A stretch of 64,000 bases of DNA from an uncultured Lachnospiraceae bacterium (lineage in GTDB: Bacteria; Bacillota; Clostridia; Lachnospirales; Lachnospiraceae): positions 55,656 through 119,655 of the forward strand of contig ONIH01000002.1 in the NCBI GenBank assembly GCA_900317825.1, written 5' to 3'. The notes beneath the pieces were generated by a model. That model worked only from the letters and a program-made list of their open reading frames with translations. It did not search any database and was not told the DNA's origin. Below, piece after piece: positions 33,672 through 42,656 of the stretch (position 1 is its first letter; each line of letters starts with the position of its first letter). The position numbers and the translations under genes are program-made.

Positions 33672-36600
33672 ATGGAAAGAAAGTTCTTTGATGTATTCGG
33701 AAAATTAAAGGATGAGGACAAGGGCGGTTTTGTGTTGCAGAACTGTGAGATAGAGAGGCTCTCGACCAATAAGGAGAAGTCTGTATTAAAAGTCTACCTG
33801 AAATCCGATACGATCATCCCGAAGCGCGCCATCTGGAAGCTGGAGGAGCGGATAAAGGATCAGTACTTCCAGGGAACAGGCACTAAGGTCAGGATCTACG
33901 AGTCATTTAATCTACCGGATACCTATTCCGCAGAGGAACTCTACAAGACTTATAAGGACAGTATTTTAGAGGAGATCCATAAGGCTTCTCCGGTTCTTTT
34001 TCAGATACTCGACAGGAGCAGCTTCAGGTTTGAAGGAAAAAAGCTGACAGTGATCCTTGAGGATACGAGCACCTGTCACAGGAAGGATTCTGAGCTTGTA
34101 GCAGTCCTGGATAAGATATTCTGCGAGAGGCTGGGCCTTGATATAGTCATAGATACTGAGTACGTGGCTCCGTCTGAGCATCAGGATAACCGTGAGCAGA
34201 AGGAAGAAGTCCTCCACAGAAAAATAGCTGTCATCGTAGAAAATGCAGAGAAGGCTGAAGCAACAGCTGAAAACCCAGAGGCGCCAGAGGAGGCGCCTCT
34301 TCCAGCAGAAAATCCTTATGACAAGCCATCAGATGATGCAAAAAAGCCTGATAAACCGTTTGAGAAGAAGGTATATCTGACAAAGTCAAAGAATCCTGAT
34401 ACTATATACGGCCGTGACATCGATGAAGACAGCATCGACATAAGAGAATTAAACGCCGAAATGGGCGAGGTCGTTATCCATGGTCAGGTCCGCTGTACAG
34501 AGGACAGGGAATTAAGAAACGGAAAGATCCTCTTTATCATCACTGTAACTGACTTTACTGATACGATAAGGACAAAGCTCTTTTTACAGAAAGAGCAGGC
34601 AGAGCTTATAAAAGAAAAAGTAAAGGCAGGAGCTTTCATAAAGATAAAGGGCGATGCGTCGGAAGATACCTTTGACCACGAGATCTCTATCGGCCGAGTG
34701 AAGGGCATCATGCAGATAAACGATTTCCGGGTAAAGCGAATGGATAACGCTGTCGAAAAGCGTGTCGAGCTGCACTGCCACACGAAGATGAGCGACATGG
34801 ACGCTGTCAGTGATGTCACGGACATCATAAAGCAGGCGATAAAGTGGGGGCACAAGGCCATAGCCATTACAGATCACGGAGTAGTGCAGGCTTTCCCTGA
34901 TGCTGCCGGTGCAGTCAAAGGCCATGAGGATTTTAAGATAATCTATGGCTGTGAGATCTACCTCGTAGACGATACGAAGACCATCTGCACGAATGTAAAG
35001 GATCAGACTTTAGACGATACCTTTGTCGTATTCGATATAGAGACCACGGGACTCAATGCAGAGAACTGTCAGATCATAGAGATTGGAGCTGTAAAGGTAA
35101 AAAACGGTGAGATCCTTGACAGATTCTCAGAATTCGTAAACCCGGGCGTTCCTATACCGTTCAGGATCACAGAGCTTACGAGCATTACTGACGCCGATGT
35201 AGCCGATGCTCCGGGAATAGATGTAATACTCCCGAAGTTCAAGGAGTTTATCGGAGATGCGGTGTTAGTGGCACATAATGCTGACTTCGATACCGGATTT
35301 ATCCATAACAAGGCGAAAAATCTGGGAATAGACTGGGACTTTACCTTTGCAGATACGATGCCGCTGGCCAGATATCTGATCCCTGGTATTGGAAAACTGA
35401 CCCTCGATAATGTCGCAAAGGCTTTAAACGTGCATCTGGGGCATCACCACAGGGCGGTAGACGATGCGGAGTGTACAGCTCTTATTTTTATAGAACTGGC
35501 AAAAAAACTAAGAGATAAGGGCATTACAACACTTACAGATATAAACGAGCAGGGAAAAATGAACGCTGAGGCCATCATGAAGGCAAAGCCTCACCACTGC
35601 ATCGTTCTTGCAAAAAATGATGTCGGCCGTATAAATCTCTACAGGCTTGTATCTCTGTCGCATCTGAAGTATTACAGGAGATACCCGAGAGTCCCGAAGA
35701 GTGAAGTCCTAAAGCACAGGGAGGGCCTTATCATCGGAAGCGCCTGCGAAGCTGGAGAGCTCTATCAGGCTGTAATGCTTGGAAAAGATCAGGCAGAGAT
35801 TTCACGAATAGTCTCATTCTACGATTATCTCGAGATCCAGCCTAACGGGAATAATATGTTCCTGCTCTCAGACGAGAAGAGCGGTATCACAGATGAAGAG
35901 GGTTTAAACGAAATAAACAGAAGGATAGTGCGGCTGGGTGAAGAGTTTAATAAGCCGGTCTGTGCCACCTGTGACGTACATTTCTTAAATCCTGAGGATG
36001 AGGTCTACAGGCGTATCATCCAGGCAGAAAAGGAGATGAAGGGAGCGGATCATCAGCCGCCTCTCTATCTTCACACTACTGATGAGATGCTTGCCGAGTT
36101 TTCGTACCTAGGAGATAAAAAGGCGCATGAGGTCGTTATCGACAACCCGAATATGATAGCCGACATGGTCGACTACATCAAGCCGACAAGGCCAGACAAG
36201 TGTCCACCTGTCATCGAGAACTCTGACGGAATGCTTAGAAAGATCTGCTATACGAAAGCCCATGAGATGTACGGAGACGAGCTTCCGGAACAGGTTTCAG
36301 CGAGACTTGAAAGAGAGCTTAATTCTATCATCTCGAACGGATACGCCGTTATGTACATCATAGCGCAGAAGCTCGTGTGGAAGTCTGTGGAGGATGGATA
36401 CCTGGTAGGAAGCCGTGGTTCCGTCGGGTCTTCGTTCGTAGCCACGATGGCCGGTATCACAGAGGTAAATCCGCTTCCGCCTCACTATCTGTGCCCGAAG
36501 TGCCACTATGTGGACTTTGATTCGCCTGAAGTGAAGGCCTTTGCTGGGAACTCAGGCTGTGACATGCCGGATAAAGTATGTCCTGTCTGCGGACATGAGC

Positions 36601-38126
36601 TGACAAAGCAGGGATTTGATATCCCGTTCGAGACTTTCCTGGGATTTAAAGGGAACAAGGAGCCTGATATCGATCTGAACTTCTCAGGAGACTATCAGGC
36701 GAAGGCACATGCTTATACGGCAGTCATCTTCGGTGACGGACAGACCTTTAAAGCGGGGACCATAGGAACGCTGGCTGATAAGACGGCTTTCGGTTACATC
36801 ATGCATTACTGTGACGTCCACGATATCAAGAAGCGCCACTGTGAGATAGACCGTATAGTAGAGGGATGCACCGGAGTGCGTCGAACCACCGGCCAGCATC
36901 CGGGTGGGATCGTAGTACTTCCGGTAGGTGAGGAGATAGATACCTTCACTCCGGTCCAGCATCCGGCGAATGACATGTCGAGTGATATCGTAACGACTCA
37001 CTTCGATTATCATAAGATCGATTCGAACCTTTTGAAGCTTGATATCTTGGGACACGATGATCCTACGATGATCAGGATGCTGGAGGATCTGACAGGGCTT
37101 GACGCGACAAAGATCCCACTTGATGATTATCAGGTCATGAGCCTCTTTAAAAATACGTCGGCGCTTAAGGTCACACCTGACCAGCTCTGGAAGAATACTG
37201 AGATGGGAACACTAGGGATCCCGGAGTTTGGTACTGACTTCGCCATGGAAATGCTTAAAGAGGCTAAGCCTAAAAACTTCTCAGATCTGATAAGGATCTC
37301 AGGACTTGCTCATGGTACTGATGTATGGCTTGGAAATGCGCAGGATCTCATAAACAGCGGAACAGCAGACCTCTCCACCTGTATCTGCTGTCGTGATGAT
37401 ATCATGGTCTACCTGATAAACAAGGGCCTTGATCCTGAGGAAAGCTTTACGATCATGGAGCGTGTCCGTAAAGGAAAGGTCGCAAAGCATCAGGTGCCGG
37501 AGTGGGACGACTGGGTTAAGGATATGGAAGCTCATGGTGTACCTGAATGGTATAAGGGTTCCTGTGAGAAGATCAAGTACATGTTCCCGAAAGCCCATGC
37601 AGCAGCCTATGACATGATGGCATGGAGAGTAGCCTACTTCAAGGTATATTACCCACTGGCATACTACGCCGCATTTTTCTCGATAAGGGCTACTGATTTT
37701 TCATATGAAAAGATGTGTCAGGGCGAGGAAACCTTAAAACACTATCTGCAGGAGATAGATGATAAGGAAAAGCGTGGTGAAAAACTCACTGCGAAGGATA
37801 AGGGAAGCTACAGGGACATGCGTATAGTTCAGGAGATGTATGCGCGTGGATTTGAGTTTATTCCGATGGATCTGTACAAGTCTGATGCGAGATACTTCCA
37901 GATCGTAGACGGGAAGCTGCTGCCTCCATTCTCATCAATAGACGGAATGGGAGATACCGCAGCTGAATCACTTGCGATAGCAGCCTCGCAGCAGGAGTTC
38001 CTCTCTATAGATGACATGAAGGAGAGAGGCAAGGTGTCACAGACCATCTGCGATACGATGAAGCGATTAGGCCTTCTTAAGGGACTTCCGGAAAGCAATC
38101 AGCTTTCGATGTTTGATTTTATGTAA
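33672..38126 (+). CDS. polC: DNA polymerase III alpha subunit, PolC type
   Basis: 1484 residues, normal for PolC. An N-terminal domain is followed by an acidic/Pro-rich linker (about 195-235) and an OB-fold (about 255-350). The PHP domain starts near residue 367 (HCHTKMSDMDA), and a DnaQ-type proofreading exonuclease is inserted at about 450-620 (FVVFDIETTGL). The polymerase core has PDIDLNFSGDYQ, and the zinc region holds the Cys pairs CPKC and CPVCGHE. It is the main replicative polymerase of low-GC Gram-positives. It is the last gene of the rightward cluster and ends at a bidirectional terminator. Confidence 0.97.
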   Translation: MERKFFDVFGKLKDEDKGGFVLQNCEIERLSTNKEKSVLKVYLKSDTIIPKRAIWKLEERIKDQYFQGTGTKVRIYESFNLPDTYSAEELYKTYKDSILEEIHKASPVLFQILDRSSFRFEGKKLTVILEDTSTCHRKDSELVAVLDKIFCERLGLDIVIDTEYVAPSEHQDNREQKEEVLHRKIAVIVENAEKAEATAENPEAPEEAPLPAENPYDKPSDDAKKPDKPFEKKVYLTKSKNPDTIYGRDIDEDSIDIRELNAEMGEVVIHGQVRCTEDRELRNGKILFIITVTDFTDTIRTKLFLQKEQAELIKEKVKAGAFIKIKGDASEDTFDHEISIGRVKGIMQINDFRVKRMDNAVEKRVELHCHTKMSDMDAVSDVTDIIKQAIKWGHKAIAITDHGVVQAFPDAAGAVKGHEDFKIIYGCEIYLVDDTKTICTNVKDQTLDDTFVVFDIETTGLNAENCQIIEIGAVKVKNGEILDRFSEFVNPGVPIPFRITELTSITDADVADAPGIDVILPKFKEFIGDAVLVAHNADFDTGFIHNKAKNLGIDWDFTFADTMPLARYLIPGIGKLTLDNVAKALNVHLGHHHRAVDDAECTALIFIELAKKLRDKGITTLTDINEQGKMNAEAIMKAKPHHCIVLAKNDVGRINLYRLVSLSHLKYYRRYPRVPKSEVLKHREGLIIGSACEAGELYQAVMLGKDQAEISRIVSFYDYLEIQPNGNNMFLLSDEKSGITDEEGLNEINRRIVRLGEEFNKPVCATCDVHFLNPEDEVYRRIIQAEKEMKGADHQPPLYLHTTDEMLAEFSYLGDKKAHEVVIDNPNMIADMVDYIKPTRPDKCPPVIENSDGMLRKICYTKAHEMYGDELPEQVSARLERELNSIISNGYAVMYIIAQKLVWKSVEDGYLVGSRGSVGSSFVATMAGITEVNPLPPHYLCPKCHYVDFDSPEVKAFAGNSGCDMPDKVCPVCGHELTKQGFDIPFETFLGFKGNKEPDIDLNFSGDYQAKAHAYTAVIFGDGQTFKAGTIGTLADKTAFGYIMHYCDVHDIKKRHCEIDRIVEGCTGVRRTTGQHPGGIVVLPVGEEIDTFTPVQHPANDMSSDIVTTHFDYHKIDSNLLKLDILGHDDPTMIRMLEDLTGLDATKIPLDDYQVMSLFKNTSALKVTPDQLWKNTEMGTLGIPEFGTDFAMEMLKEAKPKNFSDLIRISGLAHGTDVWLGNAQDLINSGTADLSTCICCRDDIMVYLINKGLDPEESFTIMERVRKGKVAKHQVPEWDDWVKDMEAHGVPEWYKGSCEKIKYMFPKAHAAAYDMMAWRVAYFKVYYPLAYYAAFFSIRATDFSYEKMCQGEETLKHYLQEIDDKEKRGEKLTAKDKGSYRDMRIVQEMYARGFEFIPMDLYKSDARYFQIVDGKLLPPFSSIDGMGDTAAESLAIAASQQEFLSIDDMKERGKVSQTICDTMKRLGLLKGLPESNQLSMFDFM

Positions 38127-38133
38127 AAAAATA

Positions 38134-38162
38134 GCTGTGCCTTTGCGGGGCACAGCCTTTTT
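38134..38162. terminator. Bidirectional terminator between polC and metQ
   Basis: GCTGTGCC (38134-38141) pairs with GGCACAGC (38149-38156) across a 7-nt loop. Five T residues follow on the plus strand, and a run of A residues precedes the stem (T-run on the minus strand). It can therefore end both convergent transcripts. Confidence 0.88.
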
Positions 38163-38178
38163 CGTGTATGGATATGTG

Positions 38179-39072
38179 TTACTGCTCACCATCGTAAGCG
38201 ACTACAGCGCCTTCATAGTGATCTGTGATGTATTTCTTTATAGTGTCTGAGTGAAGGGCATCTGTCAGAGCCTTGATCTTTGGAGAGGACTGGTTTCCAT
38301 CCTTTACTGCGATGACATTTACGTACTGCTGGATAGCGTCACCTTCAGCAGACTCTGTAGCGAGAGCATCCTTTGATACGTTAAGCCCGGCTTCGAGAGC
38401 GTAGTTTCCGTTGATGACACCGAAGGCTACAGAACCTAACTGCTTTGATACCTGAGCAGCCTCTACCTCTACGAGCTTTAAGTTATGAGGATTTTCCTTG
38501 ACGTCATTTACAGTAGCAGTAACTCCTACACCGTCTTTTAAGGTGATCAGCTTTTCCTGCTGAAGGAGAAGAAGTGCACGGGCTTCATTCGTGGTATCGT
38601 TAGGGATTGCGATAGAGTCGCCGTCTGCGATATCATCGAGGCTCTTCTTTGTTCCACCGTAGATTCCGAACGGCTCGTAGTGGATCTTTCCGTTGTCAGC
38701 GATCACGAGATGAGTTCCATTTTCCTTATTGAAGGAGTTCAGGTAGTTTACATGCTGGAAATAGTTAGCGTCGAACTCGCCTGATTCAACGACGTTATTC
38801 GGCTGAACGTAATCCTCAAATACAGTAACTTCGAGTTTATAGCCTTCTTTTTCGAGAATAGGCTTTGCCTGCTCTAAGATCTCTGAGTGAGGGGTCTGGC
38901 TGGCTGCTACTTTGATGGTCTTGTCATCATCAGATGTAGCTGAAGCAGCAGTACCGGAAGCTGATGAGCTCTTTGAAGCGTCTGATGATGACGATGATGA
39001 TGAGCCGCATCCGGCGAGAAGTCCGACTGAAAGAGTGGCTGTGAGCAGTAATGCGAGTAAGTTCTTTTTCAT
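38179..39072 (-). CDS. metQ: Methionine ABC transporter substrate-binding lipoprotein MetQ
   Basis: 297 residues. A lipoprotein signal peptide ends in LLAGC (about 18-22), followed by a Ser-rich linker and an NlpA/MetQ domain (about 50-297). Typical blocks are ASQTPHSEILEQAKPIL, FDANYFQHVNYL and AIPNDTTNEARAL. It binds methionine outside the membrane and delivers it to MetNI. The start has AAGGAGG upstream. It is the last gene of the leftward metNIQ operon. Confidence 0.94.
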   Translation of the reverse strand: MKKNLLALLLTATLSVGLLAGCGSSSSSSSDASKSSSASGTAASATSDDDKTIKVAASQTPHSEILEQAKPILEKEGYKLEVTVFEDYVQPNNVVESGEFDANYFQHVNYLNSFNKENGTHLVIADNGKIHYEPFGIYGGTKKSLDDIADGDSIAIPNDTTNEARALLLLQQEKLITLKDGVGVTATVNDVKENPHNLKLVEVEAAQVSKQLGSVAFGVINGNYALEAGLNVSKDALATESAEGDAIQQYVNVIAVKDGNQSSPKIKALTDALHSDTIKKYITDHYEGAVVAYDGEQ

Positions 39073-39102
39073 TTCTTTTTCCTCCTTAAAAAAGTGGGTG
39101 AT

Positions 39103-39762
39103 CTATTTTTTTCTCTTGTCCAGTTTTTCACCGATCAGTGTACCGATCAGCTGGAATAACTGTACGAGAAGAATAAGCAGTATAACGGTTATAAACAGGA
39201 TATTCGGCTGCCAGCGGTAATATCCGTATCTGATGGCGATGTCTCCGAGACCGCCGCCTCCTAATACTCCGGCCATAGCTGAGTATCCCAGGATAGTTCC
39301 TATCGTGATAGTAGCGCCTGAGATAAGAGATACTTTCGCTTCGCCAAGCATTACTCGCCAGACTATCTGAGCATTAGAAGCTCCCATTGACTGGGCTGCT
39401 TCTATGACACCGTGGTCTATTTCATTAAGAGATGATTCGACCATTCTGGCGATAAGAGGAGCAGCAGAGATAACGAGTGGAACTATCATGGCTGTAGGAC
39501 CGTAGGTCTTTCCTGCTATTGCTTTCGTGATAGGGAGCACGATGATAAGCATGATCAGGAATGGGATCGAACGCATTATATTGGCAGCGACATCGAGAAT
39601 CCTAAACACCACAGAATTCGGGTGGATTCCGTCTTTTCCTGTGACCGTGAGTCCGATGCCCCACGGAAGTCCTATGACATATCCCAAAAGAGTAGACAGG
39701 ATAGTCATGTAGAGCGTTTCTCCGATACCTCTTACGATCATCTGTACTTCAGTAGCGCTCAT
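39103..39762 (-). CDS. metI: Methionine ABC transporter permease MetI
   Basis: 219 residues from ATG 39762-39760. This start has AGGTG upstream and lies one base after the metN stop; a longer in-frame start at 39789 would overlap metN and lacks a site. Five membrane segments and the MetI-type EAA loop (EAAQSMGASNAQIVWRV) are visible. It forms the channel of the transporter. Confidence 0.93.
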   Translation of the reverse strand: MSATEVQMIVRGIGETLYMTILSTLLGYVIGLPWGIGLTVTGKDGIHPNSVVFRILDVAANIMRSIPFLIMLIIVLPITKAIAGKTYGPTAMIVPLVISAAPLIARMVESSLNEIDHGVIEAAQSMGASNAQIVWRVMLGEAKVSLISGATITIGTILGYSAMAGVLGGGGLGDIAIRYGYYRWQPNILFITVILLILLVQLFQLIGTLIGEKLDKRKK

Positions 39763-39763
39763 T

Positions 39764-40807
39764 TCACTCACCTGCCTTTCCAAGCTCATCGACTGCGAGG
39801 CCGTGTTCTTTCAGATAAGCGATCTGTGCATCCGATGTGTTCTTATCATCGGAGAGTCCGAGGATCATCTCTCCTCTGGCAGTGCCTCCCACATCCTTTG
39901 TATCAGCTTTAAGGATATTTACAGGTTTTCCGAAATGCAGGACCATATTCGCGATGACAGGTTCGTATGAAGAGTTCTCACTGAAAACTATACGGATACG
40001 TCTGTCTTCTATCAGTTCAGGAACTTCTGCGGAAGAGTCTGTTTCATCCTCCCACTGGTCAGGGTCCTTTCCTTCTATGACTAAGCGTCTTGCGGCCTTT
40101 GACTTAGGATGTGTAAAAATATCTTCGACGAGGCCTCTCTCGACTATCTCACCTTTCTCTACGATAGCTACATTGTGGCAGATCTCTCTTACGACATTCA
40201 TCGAGTGGGTGATGATTATGATGGTGATCCCGGTCTCTTTATTTATTTTACGAAGGAGATCTAAGATCTGCTGGGTCGTCTGCGGGTCTAAGGCACTTGT
40301 AGCTTCATCGCAGAGCAGGATCTTCGGATCACTTGCTAAGGCTCTCGCTATGGCAACTCGCTGGCACTGACCGCCGGAAAGCTGTGATGGATAAGAGAGT
40401 GCTTTGTCTGCAAGTCCTACCGTCTCTAAAAGCTGCATGGCTTTATTTCTGGCCTTTGCCTTTGGCATACCATGGATAGTAAGAGGAAAGCAGACATTTC
40501 CGATGACAGTAGCCTGCATCAGAAGGTTGAAGTTCTGGAATATCATTCCTATATCGCTTCTGAGTTTTCTTAAGTCTTTGCCTGTAAGCTTTCCAAGCTC
40601 ATGTCCCTCTACTATGACAGTCCCTGTAGTAGGTTTCTCCAGATAGTTAAGACATCTGACAAGCGTCGATTTACCGGCACCTGACATGCCTATAATGCCA
40701 TACACGTCTCCTTCTTCGACTGACAGGTCAATGCCTTTAAGGGCTTCGACCCTGGAGTCCTTTGTCTCGAAGGTACGGCTTAAACCTTTTACCTCAATAA
40801 TAGCCAT
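39764..40807 (-). CDS. metN: Methionine ABC transporter ATPase MetN
   Basis: 347 residues from the ATG at 40807, chosen because the family begins MAIIEVKGLSR here and GGAAAGAGAGAG lies upstream; a longer frame to 40849 is less likely. Walker A is GMSGAGKST (40-48), the signature is LSGGQCQRVAIA, and Walker B is ILLCDEATSALD. A C-terminal NIL domain (about 260-345) is the methionine-sensing part that inhibits transport. No SAM riboswitch is visible upstream. Confidence 0.94.
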   Translation of the reverse strand: MAIIEVKGLSRTFETKDSRVEALKGIDLSVEEGDVYGIIGMSGAGKSTLVRCLNYLEKPTTGTVIVEGHELGKLTGKDLRKLRSDIGMIFQNFNLLMQATVIGNVCFPLTIHGMPKAKARNKAMQLLETVGLADKALSYPSQLSGGQCQRVAIARALASDPKILLCDEATSALDPQTTQQILDLLRKINKETGITIIIITHSMNVVREICHNVAIVEKGEIVERGLVEDIFTHPKSKAARRLVIEGKDPDQWEDETDSSAEVPELIEDRRIRIVFSENSSYEPVIANMVLHFGKPVNILKADTKDVGGTARGEMILGLSDDKNTSDAQIAYLKEHGLAVDELGKAGE

Positions 40808-40841
40808 TGTCTCTCTCTTTCCAGATGCTTTGTGATAAGCA

Positions 40842-40851
40842 TAATGCATTA
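40842..40851. promoter_or_regulatory. Perfect palindrome in the metNIQ leader
   Basis: TAATGCATTA is a perfect 10-base palindrome about 17 bases past the metN -10 box on the minus strand. It could be an operator for a repressor controlling the transporter. Short AT-rich palindromes also arise by chance. Confidence 0.2.
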
Positions 40852-40867
40852 CCAGACGTTTCGTAAT

Positions 40868-40895
40868 ATTCTAACAGTTATTTATTATTTGTCTA
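40868..40895 (-). promoter_or_regulatory. metNIQ promoter
   Basis: On the minus strand, TAGACA (40890-40895) and TAGAAT (40868-40873) are spaced by 16 bp. The implied leader is only about 54 nt and too short for a SAM riboswitch. Confidence 0.5.
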
Positions 40896-40994
40896 ATAAC
40901 ATTTTCCTATATCTGGTGATAAGTTTTATATATACCGGAAGTTTATGCTAACTTACTTCGATGATTTTTTCAAGTATTTATAGACTTTTTCCAT

Positions 40995-41000
40995 TATAAT
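40995..41000 (+). promoter_or_regulatory. -10 element upstream of larB
   Basis: A perfect TATAAT lies 17 bases before the larB start codon. No convincing -35 box is seen at standard spacing. If used, transcription would begin near 41007 and leave a leader of only about 10 nt. Confidence 0.35.
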
Positions 41001-41016
41001 AGTTAATATAAAGGAC

Positions 41017-41712
41017 ATGAAACATGATTACGTAGAAATGGGCTTTGCCAAAATAGACACCGACAGAAAACGCCGTACAGGTTTCCCGGAAGTCGTATTC
41101 TGTGAGGGAAAGACAGATGAGTTCTTAGTATCCATCTATAAAAAAATGGTCGAAGATGAGGGCTCGGCCTTTGGTACCAGAGCTACAGAGCACCAGTATG
41201 AAATAGTAAAAAATGCTCTGCCTGCTGCCGAGTATGATAAGGTAGGCCGGATCCTTATGGTTCCTCCAAAAGAGCCTGTAGAGCAGGAGGGTCTTATAGC
41301 TGTCTGCACAGCAGGAACAGCCGATGTGCCGGTAGCTGAAGAAGCAGCGCAGACGGCAGAGTACTTTGGTGGAAAGGTGGAGAGGATCTACGACGTCGGA
41401 GTAAGTGGTATCCACAGGCTTATTTCAAAGACTGAAGCTATACAGAAGGCTAACTGCGTTATCTGTGTAGCTGGAATGGAGGGGGCACTCGCTTCTGTTA
41501 TGGGAGGCCTCGTATCGAATCCCATCATAGCAGTTCCGACTTCGGTCGGATATGGAGCCAGCTTTCATGGACTTTCAGCCCTGCTTACTATGATAAACAG
41601 CTGCGCGAACGGCATTTCAGTGGTAAATATAGATAACGGCTACGGTGCGGGATATATAGCAACCCAGATAAACAGACTGGCAGTAAGAGGTAATAAAAGC
41701 TATGACAGCTGA
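41017..41712 (+). CDS. larB: Nickel-pincer cofactor biosynthesis protein LarB
   Basis: 231 residues. The opening DTDRKRRTGFPEVVFCEGKT and the GTADVPVAEEAAQTAEYFG and VGVSGIHRL blocks match the LarB/AIR-carboxylase-like family. The GMEGALASVMGGLV segment is also typical. LarB carboxylates and hydrolyses nicotinic acid adenine dinucleotide in making the nickel-pincer cofactor. ATG 41017 is only one base after AAGGA, an unusually tight spacing; ATG 41038 is an alternative. The N-terminus is shorter than in many LarB proteins. larA, larC and larE are not in the window. Confidence 0.88.
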   Translation: MKHDYVEMGFAKIDTDRKRRTGFPEVVFCEGKTDEFLVSIYKKMVEDEGSAFGTRATEHQYEIVKNALPAAEYDKVGRILMVPPKEPVEQEGLIAVCTAGTADVPVAEEAAQTAEYFGGKVERIYDVGVSGIHRLISKTEAIQKANCVICVAGMEGALASVMGGLVSNPIIAVPTSVGYGASFHGLSALLTMINSCANGISVVNIDNGYGAGYIATQINRLAVRGNKSYDS

Positions 41713-42268
41713 TGAACTAAGAAAAAAATATAAGAAGATAAGAGATGAAATCCCAGAAGCAGACAGGAAGCAGTATTCGCAGGATATAGTCGACATCCTG
41801 ATAGATAACTGGGACATGATAGAGAGTACTGACGATCATGTACTGATGTATTATCCAAAGGGAAGCGAAGTAGATCTTCTTCCTCTGGCAGCCTGGGTTT
41901 TAGAGGAAGGACACGAGCTGTATTTTCCTGTCACTGAGGGAGATGACATAGTGTTCTACAGAGTCAATGACCTGGAGCATGGATTTAAGAAAGGTACTTT
42001 CGATGTCATGGAACCGATAGACAGAACTCATCCTTATGCAGGAGAGAACAGGACGGTTTCATTTACGCCGGGACTGGTTTTTGACTCACACAGGACTGAC
42101 AGGCTCGGATATGGCAAGGGCTATTATGACCGTTTTTTCAAAAAATATGATGATGAGGTATTCCGTATCGGAATCTGCTTTACTGCCTGTGTAGTCCCAA
42201 AACTCCCGACACATGATGGGGATGTATATATGGACTATGCATGCACCGAGAAGGGATTTATCATATGA
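41702..42268 (+). CDS. 5-formyltetrahydrofolate cyclo-ligase
   Basis: 188 residues. The ATP/folate-binding signature (TDRLGYGKGYYDRF) is near residue 137, with a PGLVFDSH block before it. It converts 5-formyl-THF to 5,10-methenyl-THF in one-carbon metabolism. It overlaps larB by 11 bases and the next gene by 4, so these three are translated together. Names in other species are ygfA/fau. Confidence 0.93.
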   Translation: MTADELRKKYKKIRDEIPEADRKQYSQDIVDILIDNWDMIESTDDHVLMYYPKGSEVDLLPLAAWVLEEGHELYFPVTEGDDIVFYRVNDLEHGFKKGTFDVMEPIDRTHPYAGENRTVSFTPGLVFDSHRTDRLGYGKGYYDRFFKKYDDEVFRIGICFTACVVPKLPTHDGDVYMDYACTEKGFII

Positions 42269-42594
42269 TCCTTATCCTGTCAGGAAAGTACCAGGGCGAA
42301 GAGGACTTCGCTAAAAGAAAGTTTCCTGGTCTGACTCTCTCTAAAAAAAATGTCAGTGATTTTTCATATGATATATCAGATGATATAGATGCGGCAGCTT
42401 CAGAGCTCGCAGAACGGGTGCTTTCTAAAAAATCAGATGTGATATTCTGCCATATCATGGGCTGTGGTGTAGTCCCGGTAGACGAACGGCAGCGCTTCCA
42501 CGCTGAGTTAGTCGGCCGCACTTCCTGCATTCTGGCAGCTAAAGCAGACGAAGTCTGGGTAGTCCGTGCCGGGATAGGGAGCAGGATAAAGTGA
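42265..42594 (+). CDS. Short CobU-like protein lacking the P-loop
   Basis: 109 residues from ATG 42265, supported by AAGGGA eight bases upstream and a 4-base overlap with the preceding stop; ATG 42241 is less likely. The C-terminal half resembles adenosylcobinamide kinase/guanylyltransferase (GCGVVPVDERQRFHAELVGR, then ILAAKADEVWVVRAGI). At the N-terminus the expected GGARSGKS P-loop is replaced by SGKYQGEE, and the protein is about 60 residues shorter than CobU. It probably does not act as a standard kinase. No other cobalamin gene is present in the window. Confidence 0.65.
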   Translation: MILILSGKYQGEEDFAKRKFPGLTLSKKNVSDFSYDISDDIDAAASELAERVLSKKSDVIFCHIMGCGVVPVDERQRFHAELVGRTSCILAAKADEVWVVRAGIGSRIK

Positions 42595-42656
42595 AAGACC
42601 TGTTCATAAACAGGCAGCTAAGAAGACTGGAACGTAAAAAGAATGAAAAAGTATAA
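42591..42656 (+). CDS. Possible 21-residue basic microprotein
   Basis: A GTG start overlaps the previous stop (GTGA) and a 22-codon frame runs to TAA at 42654-42656, overlapping the HAD gene start. AGGA lies about five bases upstream. The peptide is very basic (LRRLERKK). It may be a translation bridge between two genes or chance. Confidence 0.2.
   Translation: MKDLFINRQLRRLERKKNEKV

Noticed and set aside
40808-41016. SAM riboswitch (S-box) before metN
   Set aside because: The leader implied by the promoter is only about 54 nt and no S-box-like stems were found.
41017-42594. Complete lactate racemase/nickel-pincer or cobalamin pathway
   Set aside because: Only larB and a P-loop-less CobU-like gene are present; larA, larC, larE and cob genes are absent from the window.
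42599-42614. Hairpin CCTGTT/AACAGG as a terminator
   Set aside because: No T-run follows and it sits between tightly spaced genes; too weak to call.
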